A DNA stretch of 57,510 nucleotides, from the NCBI GenBank assembly GCA_947485745.1, contig CANKQY010000006.1, forward strand, positions 1 to 57,510, written 5' to 3'. Each line of letters starts with the position of its first letter. Positions within the stretch are counted from its first letter, which is position 1. Under the pieces are notes generated by a model. That model was not told the DNA's origin. It did no database searches and saw only the letters and a list, made by a program, of their open reading frames with translations. This document shows positions 21,015 to 32,068 of this stretch, piece by piece. The translations under genes and the position numbers were made by a program. The DNA comes from Bacteroidota bacterium. Its GTDB lineage: Bacteria; Bacteroidota; Bacteroidia; UKL13-3.

Positions 21015-21413
21015 TTATTTTGGCAATTGCAGCGCTATTTCATCGGCAATGGCTGCCATTTCTTCATTAGTAAACACCAACTTTGGGTTGGCAAAATTCA
21101 TCTCTTCCAAATTAGAAAATGGTATCAAATGAATGTGCGCATGCGGCACTTCTAATCCCATCACACACACGCCAACTCGTATACAAGGCACTGCTTTTTT
21201 AATACCCTCGGCAACTATCTTAGAAAATAAATGTAATCCAGCAAATTCGGTTTGATCCAAATCAAAAATGTAATCAACTTCCTTTTTAGGGATGACTAAA
21301 GTGTGCCCTTTGGTAAGTGGACGTATATCTAGAAAGGCTAAAAATTCAGAAGTTTCTGCAACTTTAAAACAAGGTATTTCTCCATTGATTATTTTGGTAA
21401 AAATACTTGGCAT
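21015..21413 (-). CDS. HIT-family protein
   Basis: IFTKIINGEIPCFKVAE; HAHIHLIPF histidine triad. Confidence 0.96.
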   Translation of the reverse strand: MPSIFTKIINGEIPCFKVAETSEFLAFLDIRPLTKGHTLVIPKKEVDYIFDLDQTEFAGLHLFSKIVAEGIKKAVPCIRVGVCVMGLEVPHAHIHLIPFSNLEEMNFANPKLVFTNEEMAAIADEIALQLPK

Positions 21414-21416
21414 AAA

Positions 21417-21890
21417 TTATAAGGTTATTTCTAAAACTTCCAATTTGATTTGACCTGCAGGCACCATCACATCACAAAACTCCCCTACTTTTTTATTCAT
21501 CAAACCCAGTCCAATAGGCGATTTAAAGGATATCTTACCCGACTTAAGGTCTGCTTCTTTTTCATTAACCAAAGTGTACCAGATTTCTTTTTTTGAATTG
21601 TGATTGAGTACACGCACCCTTGTAAGCATCATTACCTTGCTAGTATTTAATTTGGTTTCATCAATGATTCTTGAAACAGAAACTAAATTTTCCATTTTTG
21701 AAATCTTCGCTTCCAATAAACCTTGATCTTCTTTGGCTGCATGGTATTCTGCATTTTCACTTAAATCTCCTTTATCTCTTGCATCGGCAATTTGCTTAGT
21801 TATAAAAGGACGTTGAACCTTTTTAAGATCGTTTAATTCGGCTTTCAATTTCTCTAAACCTTCTTTGGTTACAAAATTAATATCTGACAT
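21417..21890 (-). CDS. greA: Transcription elongation factor GreA
   Basis: ARDKGDLSENAEYHAAKEDQGLLEAKI. Confidence 0.97.
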   Translation of the reverse strand: MSDINFVTKEGLEKLKAELNDLKKVQRPFITKQIADARDKGDLSENAEYHAAKEDQGLLEAKISKMENLVSVSRIIDETKLNTSKVMMLTRVRVLNHNSKKEIWYTLVNEKEADLKSGKISFKSPIGLGLMNKKVGEFCDVMVPAGQIKLEVLEITL

Positions 21891-21925
21891 AAAATTCGAT
21901 TTTGTTATAGTGATATAAAATAAAA

Positions 21926-21953
21926 GAAACGTTTAGCACGAGGCCAAACGTTC
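21926..21953 (-). terminator. Putative terminator downstream of the PorV-like gene
   Basis: aacgttt ... aaacgtt inverted arms followed on the minus strand by a T-rich tract. Confidence 0.55.
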
Positions 21954-21980
21954 CTTAATTAGTTTCAAATATAGTAATTT

Positions 21981-23111
21981 TTATCCCTTTTTACCTCCTA
22001 CGGTTAACCTTATTCCCAAGGTATGCATTCCATTAAAAATACGAGTTGGCGCATAAGAATAATCAATTGCCATTGCTGTACCATTTTTAGATATTGGCAA
22101 CTGAAAAGTTACACCAGTCCATAACCCATAAATGGGATCTAGGTATTGAGGATCACTCATGTTTTTGCTGAATGGTTGCGCATCATTGGTGTAGTTATAA
22201 GCAACTCTCAACATGGCCATTTCTTTGTAAGCGTATTCAAACCCTAAGCCATAAACATTAGATTGAAAGGCATTATAATTAAAGTTAAATGAACCTGTTA
22301 AACGGTGGAAATAAGTATCAGCTGATTTGTCTAAGCGCATATCATAACCTAAACCGATATTTACTAGAGTAGGTAAATTAAATTTATCGCCAGCGAAATA
22401 AGCTTTTCTATCTGCACCAGTAGCCGCATTAATAGAACGGAAAGAAAGTCCAGGACCAGAATACGTTAAATCTGGACCAATGTTTCTCATAGAAATACCT
22501 ATTCTAAAATCTTCCTTTTTAATCTTATTGCTTTGTTTCTTTGGGTTCAAAGAAGTTTGGTATTGAATACCAAAATCAAAGGCCACACCGGTGGCTTTTA
22601 CGTCTTGTAAACCCTCAGAAATAATTCTCAATAAAAATCCACCAGTAATACTATTTGAGAATTTTTTTGCATAAGCAGCACCAACGTTTAACACAACAGG
22701 ACTAAAAGTTGGCAAGGTGCCGTTAGGGTTATCAAAGGTTGTAATTGGAATACTTCCAAAATCCCATGAAGCAAAACCCAAACCAATAACTCCACCATCG
22801 CCATTTTCACCTAATACTTGGGAAAATCCAAAGTTATTTATGTTTACACCTGCGCCTTGCAAATAACTCATTCTTGAGAAAACCACCTCGGTTTTTTTAG
22901 AGTAAGCTAATCCTGCTATATTTAAATTAAAGGCTTCAATTCCTCTTACTGATGCAGTGTTTGTTCCTCCGTATCCAGAACTTCTGGCATAAGGATTAAC
23001 ATTTAATTGTGTTACCCCAGCTCCACCAGAACGCTCTGGATTGCCCGCGTAGGAATTACCTGCCAACGCTAGCATCCCAAGTAAACCAAATTTTATAATA
23101 TCTTTCTTCAT
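21981..23111 (-). CDS. PorV/PorQ-family outer-membrane beta-barrel protein
   Basis: Signal peptide; GVTQLNVNPYARSSGYGGTNTASVRGIEAFNLNIAGLAY N-terminal pattern of PorV-type proteins; aromatic/Gly barrel strands. Confidence 0.8.
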   Translation of the reverse strand: MKKDIIKFGLLGMLALAGNSYAGNPERSGGAGVTQLNVNPYARSSGYGGTNTASVRGIEAFNLNIAGLAYSKKTEVVFSRMSYLQGAGVNINNFGFSQVLGENGDGGVIGLGFASWDFGSIPITTFDNPNGTLPTFSPVVLNVGAAYAKKFSNSITGGFLLRIISEGLQDVKATGVAFDFGIQYQTSLNPKKQSNKIKKEDFRIGISMRNIGPDLTYSGPGLSFRSINAATGADRKAYFAGDKFNLPTLVNIGLGYDMRLDKSADTYFHRLTGSFNFNYNAFQSNVYGLGFEYAYKEMAMLRVAYNYTNDAQPFSKNMSDPQYLDPIYGLWTGVTFQLPISKNGTAMAIDYSYAPTRIFNGMHTLGIRLTVGGKKG

Positions 23112-23146
23112 TTTAATATGATTTCAAAGTTTGAGTGAATATTAAT

Positions 23147-26100
23147 TTAGAATGTATCAAAATCGGCAGGACGAATAATCCCAAACCATTTAACAACTCT
23201 TTCTCCAATTCCGTCTGCATAAATATGAACCAAATAAACTCCACTTGCAATTGGCACTTTAGCATCATTTTTCAAATCCCAATCCAAATAGGTATTTACA
23301 TCATCATCCTTCTTAATTCTTCTAACCAAAAATCCACTTTGGGTATAGATTGAAATAACACATTTTTGGGGAAGGTTAATGATTTTAACGCGTTGATCCA
23401 ATTGATTACCTGGATCTTCATATCCAGCATACGCATAATAAGGATTTGGTGAAACAGCTACCATATCGAGGGCAGTTTTACCAGCCTGCTTCTCACCTAT
23501 AGTTGGCGAAATGCCCGTTGTAGAGAAAGAATATAATGGTAATCCTTTATTCAAAATAGTATCAGTGGCAGATAAATTTAAGCTAGCATAAGGACGTTTC
23601 ACGTTGATGTTAATCCTAACGTCGCAAGGGATACCTCCATTAGTTGTGTTATCACCTAAGAATGTTTTTGGCGAAACCAAAGTCATACTCACCCACATAG
23701 CCTGAGAATATAATTTACGCATATTCAAAGTAACACTCTGCACTGCCTCAATTTTGTTAAGCAAATCAGTATAGCTAACACCTTCATCATAACGAGGTCC
23801 GGCATATTGAATCGGACCTGTAGGGCTTGTACGGAAATCTTTAGAGCCCATTACGTAGATGTGGTGCTTACCTCCAAATATATAATTTAACCCACCTAAA
23901 GTTCCCGAAACCAATGTGCTAGTAGGATTCCAAATCATATCCGCTCCATTTTCTAACGGCAATGAAGAGTCTTCAGCAAACATGATGTTTAAGCGCTCTC
24001 CAGTTTCCTTATTAATTGCGTAACCAGGGAACCAACCTTTTCCAAAGCCATCGCCATCTGGTTTACCATCTTTGCCAACTGAAGGAGATTTTCTTCTTTG
24101 CATTTTTATAGCTCCACCAATATTTAATGATGTATTTTCTCCCGCTTCAATTACTACGCATCTCGACCAATATCTCTTATCTGGTGTAATGAATACAGAA
24201 ACACTTCTTAAGTCTGTTAAAGGATTGTCTGTTGAATATCCTCCAGTACCTGCAGACCAAGCTGGACCATAAGTTGGGGTTGGGGTTATAACCCTTGCGC
24301 ACAATGAATAAGGAGCCCAAGTTCCATCTATCACCTTGTTATATTGCCTTCTAGGATCAATTGGTGACTTATTGGCATCTGCAAAATCATGCTCGTAAGG
24401 ATTTGCAAAATTTGGTGTGCCTGTATTACCGGCTCTAATCCAATTAAAAGGCACCTGGGATCCAATCTCATCTGGAACTCCTACTAACCACCTATTATTC
24501 GGATTACTGAATTCAATGGATGATGAAATATAACCATTTGCATCATCCGTTTCATTTGTAGGATCACCAGGAGCTATAGGTTGATTAATATTAACGCTCA
24601 AGCCCATATCTTCAAATACTTGCTCGTTTGGTGTACCAATGGTTTTTTCACTAAATGCTACCTGAACACAATTTGCTGTACCAGAATACCTATACTTATT
24701 CGAATTTACAGTTACAAACTCATTTGCATATTGTACCGTGTCATATGGCGTTAAATCTGAAGCATCAATAATTTTTATTTTTACATAACCATCCAATAAC
24801 CTGTAGGATGAATTATTCTTAAAATCAGCTATGGTTGTTGGTTTAATATTTTCCAATATCCAAATAGTGCTGTCTTTTGTTAAGCTATCTCTTTTTACAG
24901 TTGATTTAGAATTATCAATTAATTTTAATTCAAAGTCTGCTTTTGGAACCTTAAAGGGATCTATTACCTTAATGATAACCGGACCCTTAGATTTCTCATA
25001 AGTAGGTGTTGGAACAAAATAAGGAGCTATTAAAGCTTTTTCAATTGTAGCTTGAGACAAAGTAATTGCGTTTCCACCATTTCCAATACCTTCTAATTTG
25101 GTAATTTCTGGTCCATCACCCCAGGCAGCGTTTAATACGGTTCCTTGCTGATGAGGAGTAGCTTTGTGTGGTATTCCTGTCCAAACTGCAATTGCCGTTC
25201 CGTCTATCATTTTACGACCTGCCAAATATTGAGTAGCTTCATCTACGCAATTGGTAGCACTGGCATAAGCAACTAGGTAGAAATAATAACTCTGGAAGTT
25301 AACCAATGATTGATCCGATAATTTTGAAAATACGTCCTTGCTAATTTTAAAACTATGAATAATGCCTTTATCACTGCCATTAACCATAATCTTTTTAACA
25401 CTGCCAAGGTCCGCATCGTTTACAATATTTACAATCTTTGAATTTCCATCCTGAACATCACACTGAGCAATTTCAACTGCCTCGTCTAAATTATATAAAT
25501 TACTTGGCGCAGAGTTTTTCTTTAATTGAAATATTTGATACCCTTGAAATTTATATTTAGTTTTACTTGAACACAAACCTGCAGATGAATCCGAATAATT
25601 CTCGGTAACATTGTAATTTACTATGTTAAGTATAATTTCTTGATCCAATTCAACTATTTCTAACTTTGGAACCCTAGGTCCATCAACTATATTAAAGTTA
25701 TTTTTGTATAGCACATAAGCTTTATCAGATGCTTCTTTTAACAAATTGAATGATCCGGTTGCACCTCCGGTGGTACCCCTTGCCCATACAACAGCTACAG
25801 TTACTTGATTTTTTGATCCTGGTAACAAACTAAATGAACCTGCAGTTTGTAAAAACCTTCTATCCCCAGGGTTATTTCCAGCGATTCTTTCTGTCCAATC
25901 TGCTCTACCAGATGGGTCTGTTTTTCCAGGAAACATAAAGCTAGCAGTATCAGAACCTCCTCTACCATTGCCTCCATAAGAAATATTTAAACCATCTTTC
26001 CATCTTCCATTCAAGTAATTCCAGTAATGCTCTGGTCTACTTGGATTTCCTGTTACCGAAAAGTCGTTGTTATAATACACAAACTTGGTTAGGCCAATTT

Positions 26101-27142
26101 CTGAGGTATCATTTCCAACAATTCTTTGTGGTCCTTCAAAAAAATTCACACCAACACTAGGTGGGTTCAAACCGTAACCCAAAATACCCTCATCATTGTC
26201 ATCACCATTATAACATATACCCAAATTTCTTTTCACATCACACTCCACATAATCATCCGAATAATTACCCAAGTCGGCATCTACCCATTGACCAAACACA
26301 CAGCTATCAATTGTTTCGGAACTACGGTTAAAAATAGTAGTTCTATAAAATGTCATGTTATTAATTTCATCGTTGGTAGCGTAAGCAAAACTTTGGGTAT
26401 GTAATTCCAATCCAATAGGCAAACCCTCAGTTTCTGAGTGAATATTTCCTTTGTCATTATAAATGGTAAATAACATCATATCTGGGATATTAGTTATTAC
26501 GTTTTGGTCAAAGGTTGGAAAGTCTCCATCTGTAGTTTGATAATCTCCATCGTTATTACTATCATAAAAAGGAGCTAGGAATGCTGCTTCACCGAGCACC
26601 TTATCGCCATTTCCAGGCCAAGTCTTAATTGCCTCAATTGGATTTGCTTTGTCATCATTACTTTGAAACTCTTCAATTTCAGCTAAGGTTACTTTCCAAA
26701 TTTTATCATAATACTTGCACCTGTCGGCAGAAATAGAAGCATTTGCAATTTGTAAAGCACCTGGGTAATAATCACTACCACTTTGGCGATAAGTTTGTGC
26801 CGCAATCTTCAAGTTACCTTGAGTAATTCCACCAATCCACAATGCACCAGAAAATAGCGAGTGCTTTTTAGTTTGGCCAGTTTCTACTTTTGGAATTTCG
26901 TAACGTGCATTTTGCAAATTCCACCACATATCACCACCGTTTAAAATAACGGTACGTACATTGTTTAAATCCAAATCTTTTTGTTGGGTAGCTTGAGCAC
27001 ATCCAGCTCCTTTTTTTAATAAGGTTGATTTAGCAGTTTTTTGCAAACCAATATTCTCCTCTGCAAAACCTTGAAAGCCTATTAAAACTAAGCTTATTGC
27101 AAGAAAAGTGTATTTCAAAAAATAATTATTTTTCTTTTTCAT
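23147..27142 (-). CDS. Very large exported surface protein with C-terminal FlgD-like/T9SS-like sorting region
   Basis: Signal peptide; 1331 aa; C-terminal VSPNPYYAYAGYE...VKIINLPQKCVISIYTQSGFLVRRI...GVYLVHIYADGIGERVVKWFGIIR. Confidence 0.8.
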   Translation of the reverse strand: MKKKNNYFLKYTFLAISLVLIGFQGFAEENIGLQKTAKSTLLKKGAGCAQATQQKDLDLNNVRTVILNGGDMWWNLQNARYEIPKVETGQTKKHSLFSGALWIGGITQGNLKIAAQTYRQSGSDYYPGALQIANASISADRCKYYDKIWKVTLAEIEEFQSNDDKANPIEAIKTWPGNGDKVLGEAAFLAPFYDSNNDGDYQTTDGDFPTFDQNVITNIPDMMLFTIYNDKGNIHSETEGLPIGLELHTQSFAYATNDEINNMTFYRTTIFNRSSETIDSCVFGQWVDADLGNYSDDYVECDVKRNLGICYNGDDNDEGILGYGLNPPSVGVNFFEGPQRIVGNDTSEIGLTKFVYYNNDFSVTGNPSRPEHYWNYLNGRWKDGLNISYGGNGRGGSDTASFMFPGKTDPSGRADWTERIAGNNPGDRRFLQTAGSFSLLPGSKNQVTVAVVWARGTTGGATGSFNLLKEASDKAYVLYKNNFNIVDGPRVPKLEIVELDQEIILNIVNYNVTENYSDSSAGLCSSKTKYKFQGYQIFQLKKNSAPSNLYNLDEAVEIAQCDVQDGNSKIVNIVNDADLGSVKKIMVNGSDKGIIHSFKISKDVFSKLSDQSLVNFQSYYFYLVAYASATNCVDEATQYLAGRKMIDGTAIAVWTGIPHKATPHQQGTVLNAAWGDGPEITKLEGIGNGGNAITLSQATIEKALIAPYFVPTPTYEKSKGPVIIKVIDPFKVPKADFELKLIDNSKSTVKRDSLTKDSTIWILENIKPTTIADFKNNSSYRLLDGYVKIKIIDASDLTPYDTVQYANEFVTVNSNKYRYSGTANCVQVAFSEKTIGTPNEQVFEDMGLSVNINQPIAPGDPTNETDDANGYISSSIEFSNPNNRWLVGVPDEIGSQVPFNWIRAGNTGTPNFANPYEHDFADANKSPIDPRRQYNKVIDGTWAPYSLCARVITPTPTYGPAWSAGTGGYSTDNPLTDLRSVSVFITPDKRYWSRCVVIEAGENTSLNIGGAIKMQRRKSPSVGKDGKPDGDGFGKGWFPGYAINKETGERLNIMFAEDSSLPLENGADMIWNPTSTLVSGTLGGLNYIFGGKHHIYVMGSKDFRTSPTGPIQYAGPRYDEGVSYTDLLNKIEAVQSVTLNMRKLYSQAMWVSMTLVSPKTFLGDNTTNGGIPCDVRININVKRPYASLNLSATDTILNKGLPLYSFSTTGISPTIGEKQAGKTALDMVAVSPNPYYAYAGYEDPGNQLDQRVKIINLPQKCVISIYTQSGFLVRRIKKDDDVNTYLDWDLKNDAKVPIASGVYLVHIYADGIGERVVKWFGIIRPADFDTF

Positions 27143-27175
27143 TGTCGTTTTCTTTAATAAAGTAATTAAATTAAT

Positions 27176-30100
27176 CTAGAAATATAAGGCCATTCCTAAA
27201 CGTACAATTCTTGGTGGAGCAAACCTATCTGGATTGATCATTCTCAAATTGTATAGGTCAATGTATGATTGCTGATTGGTTGCAACTTCTTTTTGTTCCT
27301 GTGAAGCCGGGGAGGCTAAGAAACCATCGTTGTATGCAGAACCAGTATACCTATATACCGAAGTAACATTAGCTGTATTTAATAAGTTTTGAACCATTAT
27401 GAATGCACGTAATCTATACATGGTGGTGCTTCCATCAATTTTCTTTTTCTTGAAAATAAAGTTTTTGTCAACGTTTAAATCTAAATTAAACTGTGCTGGC
27501 AAATTTGCTCCGTTTGGCGTTCCTTTAATCGGGCTTCTTACCACAACACCAGATTGAACACCTCCAGGAGTTGGGTTCAAATCTTGGGTGTAAGGGCGAC
27601 CAGAATAAGCAGTAAATGCTAAATTGAAACCGGCATTTTCAAAAATCTTTTTACCGTTTACAATCGGGCCATTATAATCTTTTCCTTCTTTGTAATGGTA
27701 ATCAAAAATAGTTTTTAAGGTATGGCGTGTGTCAAAATCCATTGGTGTTAGCGTACGTAATGACGGCAAACCAACTGAGATTAATGCCGCACTGGTATTT
27801 GGATTGGAACCAGTACCATCAGCAAACATCAACTGATAATTAGCTGTAATAGTAACATTACCTAAATCTCTTACTGTATATTCTAAACCAATACTTTTTA
27901 CAGTTGAAAAGTCTAAATTACCATAGGTGGTATAATCATTTGGCCACGACTGCACATATTGATACAATTGCGTCATATTTCTAATTTCACTGTAAGAAGC
28001 AATAATTGCCAAAGCTGCATCTTGACCAATTTGCTGACGGAAACCAATTTCATAATCCGTTTTGGTTTGCATTTTCAAATCAGGATTTGCAATGGCAGAA
28101 CCTTGGCGATTTTGCAAAAAGAAATAGTCATCAATTTGTCCAACGTTTGCATTAGGTCTTTGAGCCAAGATATCATAAGTACCAAAAAATTGCGAGGTAG
28201 TTGATATTGGGAATGAGAACCAAATACGTGGCAATAATTTAAGGTCGGGCTTGTAATCTGTAAAAGAGGCCGAAGTTGGTAAATTAGGATTTTTAGGATC
28301 AACTAAAATTGGTGTATTCCTATTTGTTTTTGCTTCTGATTTAATTTGAGATGGGTCGGTTATAGGGTTGCCATTTTTATCATACCATTTGGTTCCATCG
28401 CGGTAACCATAAATCTTTGATCCTGATAACCCAGCAGTTTGTTGATTTGCATCTTTATCTATATAAGGAATAAATTTATCTCCAATGGTAGTTGGTATAT
28501 TTGAAGGATCGATACCCATAGTTCCGGCTCTTACCTCCCCAACTGTATATACTGGCACAACTGAATAAGGATCTTTCAATACAGGTTGGTTTGCATCAAA
28601 ACGCTCCAAACGAACACCCACCCTTACAATTAAATCTTTGAAAACAAACTTATCCTGAACCCAAGCCGCAAAATAAGTTGGCTGATAAGCCGGCAAAGCA
28701 CGCTTAGTTGGATCATTCAAGAAATCATCAATAGTAGAACGCTTCCTTTGAACTTTACCCAAATGGTTGTATCCAGAATAACTTACAAATGAACTACCAT
28801 TGTTTAACAATTCACCTGCATTAAACATATCCAAAGAATAATCTGTAGGCTTGTAAGAGTTCACATCTAAAAAAGAATATTGGTCAATTGGTTTACCATA
28901 GGCATCTACCGCACCTTGGGCCATTAATTTGTCACGTAAATTCTTGTCGAAATTTGTTTGATCATTTATTACTATTTTTCTTTTAAAATTTACGGTATCA
29001 GAAAATACACCATTCTCATCAAATTTTAACTCATAATTACCACTATCCAATCCGGAAAACTGGCGATTGACATTTAAACGCATTAAACTCCATAGGCCAG
29101 TAGCGCCTAAACCATAATTTCTTCTAAATTGTTGTTCAAGGTTTAAGCCAACCTGAAATTCATGTTTTGCTTTAGGATTGCTTTTTGGTGCAACACTAAA
29201 CTCACTTTGAACATACAAATTGAATGTTTCTGATAAACTTTTGCTATACCCAGCTTGTTGCTGCCCAACATTACCCCACATATTTGAGTATATTCCATTG
29301 GGTGCATCACCATTAATTAATCCTCCAACCTGACGAACAGCGCCAGGATTTCTTAATGCATTTGAGCCAAAATAATCGTAAACAGCTTTGGTGTAATTAC
29401 CGCGTGTTTGATTTGCATTATCGGCTTGGTCATAAGTATAAAGGGTATCTCGGTATCCAACATGACGGTAATAGTCATTTAAATAAAGTGGATTGTTTTT
29501 ATCGCCTCCTATATAAAAGGTATCTTGAGCTTGATTAAAACCTTTAATAACACGGCTATATACAGGGGCAGTATAAGTTGTAAACTTTCCGATGTAACCA
29601 TAATCAAAAAAATCTCTTTGGAAATCTGCATCCATGGATTCGCCAAAGCCTCTTTCATAAGATAACCTTACGGTATAATAGGCATTACTGATATTTGATG
29701 CTTTTTTATTTGCTTCTTCATCCTTTTTATCAGACTTAAATGTTTGTGTAAATTGAAAATAGGTTCTTGCAGTATATCCTCTTGAAAAACCGTTTTTCTC
29801 AGGTCCAAGCAATGAATGAAAAGTATTATTTCCCCTACCTTGATTGTAATTACCATAATATCCCATGCGCACATTGATATTATTGGTTGGTTGAAAATTG
29901 AAGTTACCATTTATGTCCACATTGGTGCTATAAACATTCTGGCGAACGTTGATTTTTTGAAGGTCGTTGGCAGTAATGTATTCAGCTGCTGGAAACAATG
30001 TTCCCAATGCTCCTGGCACCAAAGGCTTTTCCTTAATTTCCTTTAATTTATCATCATTTACTTTGTATAAATCTATTACAGAAATACTTTTTCCATAGGT

Positions 30101-30961
30101 AAGTGAGCCAGATAATAGAAAACCTAATAATACTTTCTCCTCGTTGCCTCTACCTTTATTAATGGTTTTAATAGGACCAGAAACATATCCTTGAAATTGG
30201 TTGTATTGGCTATTGTCTAAATAGCCTGTAAAAGGTGAGGCGCTGGTAAATTCAAAGCCTCTAGAAAAGTTTTTAGTTGGAGCTTTGGTTGTGATACTAA
30301 TGGCACCACCCACAAAGTCGCCATATTGTGCTGGCGTACCTCCTGTGATTACTTGAATTTGATCAATGGCATTGGCAGGAATATTGGTAGCACCAGCTTG
30401 AACGCGAACCCCATCAATATAATAGGCTGTACCATCGGCACGCGCACCTCTAAAGTTAGGAGTTGCACCATTTCTACCTTCAACACCTAAAGATAAACCA
30501 GCAATACTATTCACACTCCTGGTTCCCAGTGCAAGTATTTCCTTATTGGTAACAACGTTTCCTTTAACCCCACCTGGATCAACCAACTGCTTTTTGAAGG
30601 TAACTACATATTCCTTTAAAGTAGTACCATCAGTTGATGGTTCCATGCTAAAGTTTACAAAACGATCCTCCTCTGGCGCAACATTAATTCCTTTAATAAC
30701 AGAATTGCCGTAACCAACAAAAGAAGCATACAGATCATATTCTCCAGGTTGTAAGGTTTTAATTACATAACCTCCCTCATCATCTGTAAGCGCGGTAGCC
30801 TTAGTTACACCATTTAATTTAATGGTAATACTCACATAATCCATGGCTTTCTTGGTTTTGGCATCTTTAATTGTACCACGTATGGTACCCATGCCCGATT
30901 GAGCGTGTAGCACAAATTGAAAGCCAAAAAGAACAGCTAATAGTATGTATATTTTCTTCAT
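27176..30961 (-). CDS. TonB-dependent receptor with carboxypeptidase-like regulatory N-domain
   Basis: GTIRGTIKDAKTKKAMDYVSITIKLNG...; plug PNFRGARADGTAYYIDGVRV, QIQVITGGTPAQYGDFVGGAISITTK; C-terminal aromatic strand RIVRLGMALYF. Confidence 0.95.
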   Translation of the reverse strand: MKKIYILLAVLFGFQFVLHAQSGMGTIRGTIKDAKTKKAMDYVSITIKLNGVTKATALTDDEGGYVIKTLQPGEYDLYASFVGYGNSVIKGINVAPEEDRFVNFSMEPSTDGTTLKEYVVTFKKQLVDPGGVKGNVVTNKEILALGTRSVNSIAGLSLGVEGRNGATPNFRGARADGTAYYIDGVRVQAGATNIPANAIDQIQVITGGTPAQYGDFVGGAISITTKAPTKNFSRGFEFTSASPFTGYLDNSQYNQFQGYVSGPIKTINKGRGNEEKVLLGFLLSGSLTYGKSISVIDLYKVNDDKLKEIKEKPLVPGALGTLFPAAEYITANDLQKINVRQNVYSTNVDINGNFNFQPTNNINVRMGYYGNYNQGRGNNTFHSLLGPEKNGFSRGYTARTYFQFTQTFKSDKKDEEANKKASNISNAYYTVRLSYERGFGESMDADFQRDFFDYGYIGKFTTYTAPVYSRVIKGFNQAQDTFYIGGDKNNPLYLNDYYRHVGYRDTLYTYDQADNANQTRGNYTKAVYDYFGSNALRNPGAVRQVGGLINGDAPNGIYSNMWGNVGQQQAGYSKSLSETFNLYVQSEFSVAPKSNPKAKHEFQVGLNLEQQFRRNYGLGATGLWSLMRLNVNRQFSGLDSGNYELKFDENGVFSDTVNFKRKIVINDQTNFDKNLRDKLMAQGAVDAYGKPIDQYSFLDVNSYKPTDYSLDMFNAGELLNNGSSFVSYSGYNHLGKVQRKRSTIDDFLNDPTKRALPAYQPTYFAAWVQDKFVFKDLIVRVGVRLERFDANQPVLKDPYSVVPVYTVGEVRAGTMGIDPSNIPTTIGDKFIPYIDKDANQQTAGLSGSKIYGYRDGTKWYDKNGNPITDPSQIKSEAKTNRNTPILVDPKNPNLPTSASFTDYKPDLKLLPRIWFSFPISTTSQFFGTYDILAQRPNANVGQIDDYFFLQNRQGSAIANPDLKMQTKTDYEIGFRQQIGQDAALAIIASYSEIRNMTQLYQYVQSWPNDYTTYGNLDFSTVKSIGLEYTVRDLGNVTITANYQLMFADGTGSNPNTSAALISVGLPSLRTLTPMDFDTRHTLKTIFDYHYKEGKDYNGPIVNGKKIFENAGFNLAFTAYSGRPYTQDLNPTPGGVQSGVVVRSPIKGTPNGANLPAQFNLDLNVDKNFIFKKKKIDGSTTMYRLRAFIMVQNLLNTANVTSVYRYTGSAYNDGFLASPASQEQKEVATNQQSYIDLYNLRMINPDRFAPPRIVRLGMALYF

Positions 30962-31057
30962 TTACGCAGAATTAACAATTTTATAACAATATTTAAGAGC
31001 GGTAAATTAAGTAAGTAAATTTGAAATTAACAATATGTATTTACCAAATAACCTCAA

Positions 31058-32029
31058 TTATTCACCTTTTTCAATAAAAGTCAGCACTTTATCTAACAAA
31101 ATTCTAGAAATTTTAAAATAACTTTCTTTTGTCCATCCACCAATATGAGGGGTTAAAAGCACATTTTCTCCGCTTACCAAATAGGCAAATACCTCTTTTT
31201 CCTCCTCATTTAGGCTCTCCAAATCTTCATTTTCTAAAACATCCAATGCACATCCAAGCACTTTTTTTCTTTGCAATCCTGCCATTAAATGAATTGTTTT
31301 AACCACCTTTCCCCTACTTAAATTAAGCAAATAAAATGGCTTCTTAAAACGCTCAATTTTGGTTTGCTCCAAATAGTAAATGGTTTCTTTGGTAAGTGGC
31401 ACATGAAACGACAAAATATCTGCCTCTTCATATATTTCTTCCCAAGTACTTTCTTTTACAAAATCATTCCCAAAATTCTTCAAATAAGGATCATGTGCCA
31501 AAACTTTAACACCTAGTCCTGAGAGTTTTTTAGCAAAAGCACTACCAGTATTTCCAAAGCCAATAATGGCCACAGTTTTACCCGCAAGCTCTGTGCCTCT
31601 ATTCTCCTCTCTTAACCAAACCTTATTTTTAACCTGGTTGTTTGCCCTACCTAAAAAATTAAGCATCATGAGCAATAACCCTAGCGCATGCTCCCCTACT
31701 GCATCTGCATTGGCCTCACCTGCATTGATGCATTTTATCCCCTTCGTTTGAGCATAATCTAAATCTATGTTGTCTAAACCTGCTCCTGCTCTAGCAATTA
31801 ATTTTAGGTTCGAACCAACATTAATTAATGCGGCATCTACTTGAGTTTTGGCTCTTATAACAAGAATATCCTGTTCTGGCAAATGCGCTAATATATCGGC
31901 CCTAGTTGCGTTTGGTAAATAAAGAACGTGGTGTCCAACTTCACTCAACTCTTGTGGCAACAATTCATGAACATCGTCTACAATTAAGATATTCAAGCCC
32001 CTAACTGCGCTGCTTAAGTTGTCGTTCAT
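31058..32029 (-). CDS. D-isomer-specific 2-hydroxyacid dehydrogenase (phosphoglycerate dehydrogenase-like)
   Basis: GKTVAIIGFGNTGSAFAKKL; LNLSRGKVV; LLTPHIGGWTKES. Confidence 0.9.
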   Translation of the reverse strand: MNDNLSSAVRGLNILIVDDVHELLPQELSEVGHHVLYLPNATRADILAHLPEQDILVIRAKTQVDAALINVGSNLKLIARAGAGLDNIDLDYAQTKGIKCINAGEANADAVGEHALGLLLMMLNFLGRANNQVKNKVWLREENRGTELAGKTVAIIGFGNTGSAFAKKLSGLGVKVLAHDPYLKNFGNDFVKESTWEEIYEEADILSFHVPLTKETIYYLEQTKIERFKKPFYLLNLSRGKVVKTIHLMAGLQRKKVLGCALDVLENEDLESLNEEEKEVFAYLVSGENVLLTPHIGGWTKESYFKISRILLDKVLTFIEKGE

Positions 32030-32068
32030 TTTAATAGTAATATTTTTTTTACAAAAGGTTGCACCACT

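Noticed and set aside
26126-26404. ORF antisense to the giant surface protein
   Set aside because: Low-complexity I/T-rich translation with no start context; spurious.
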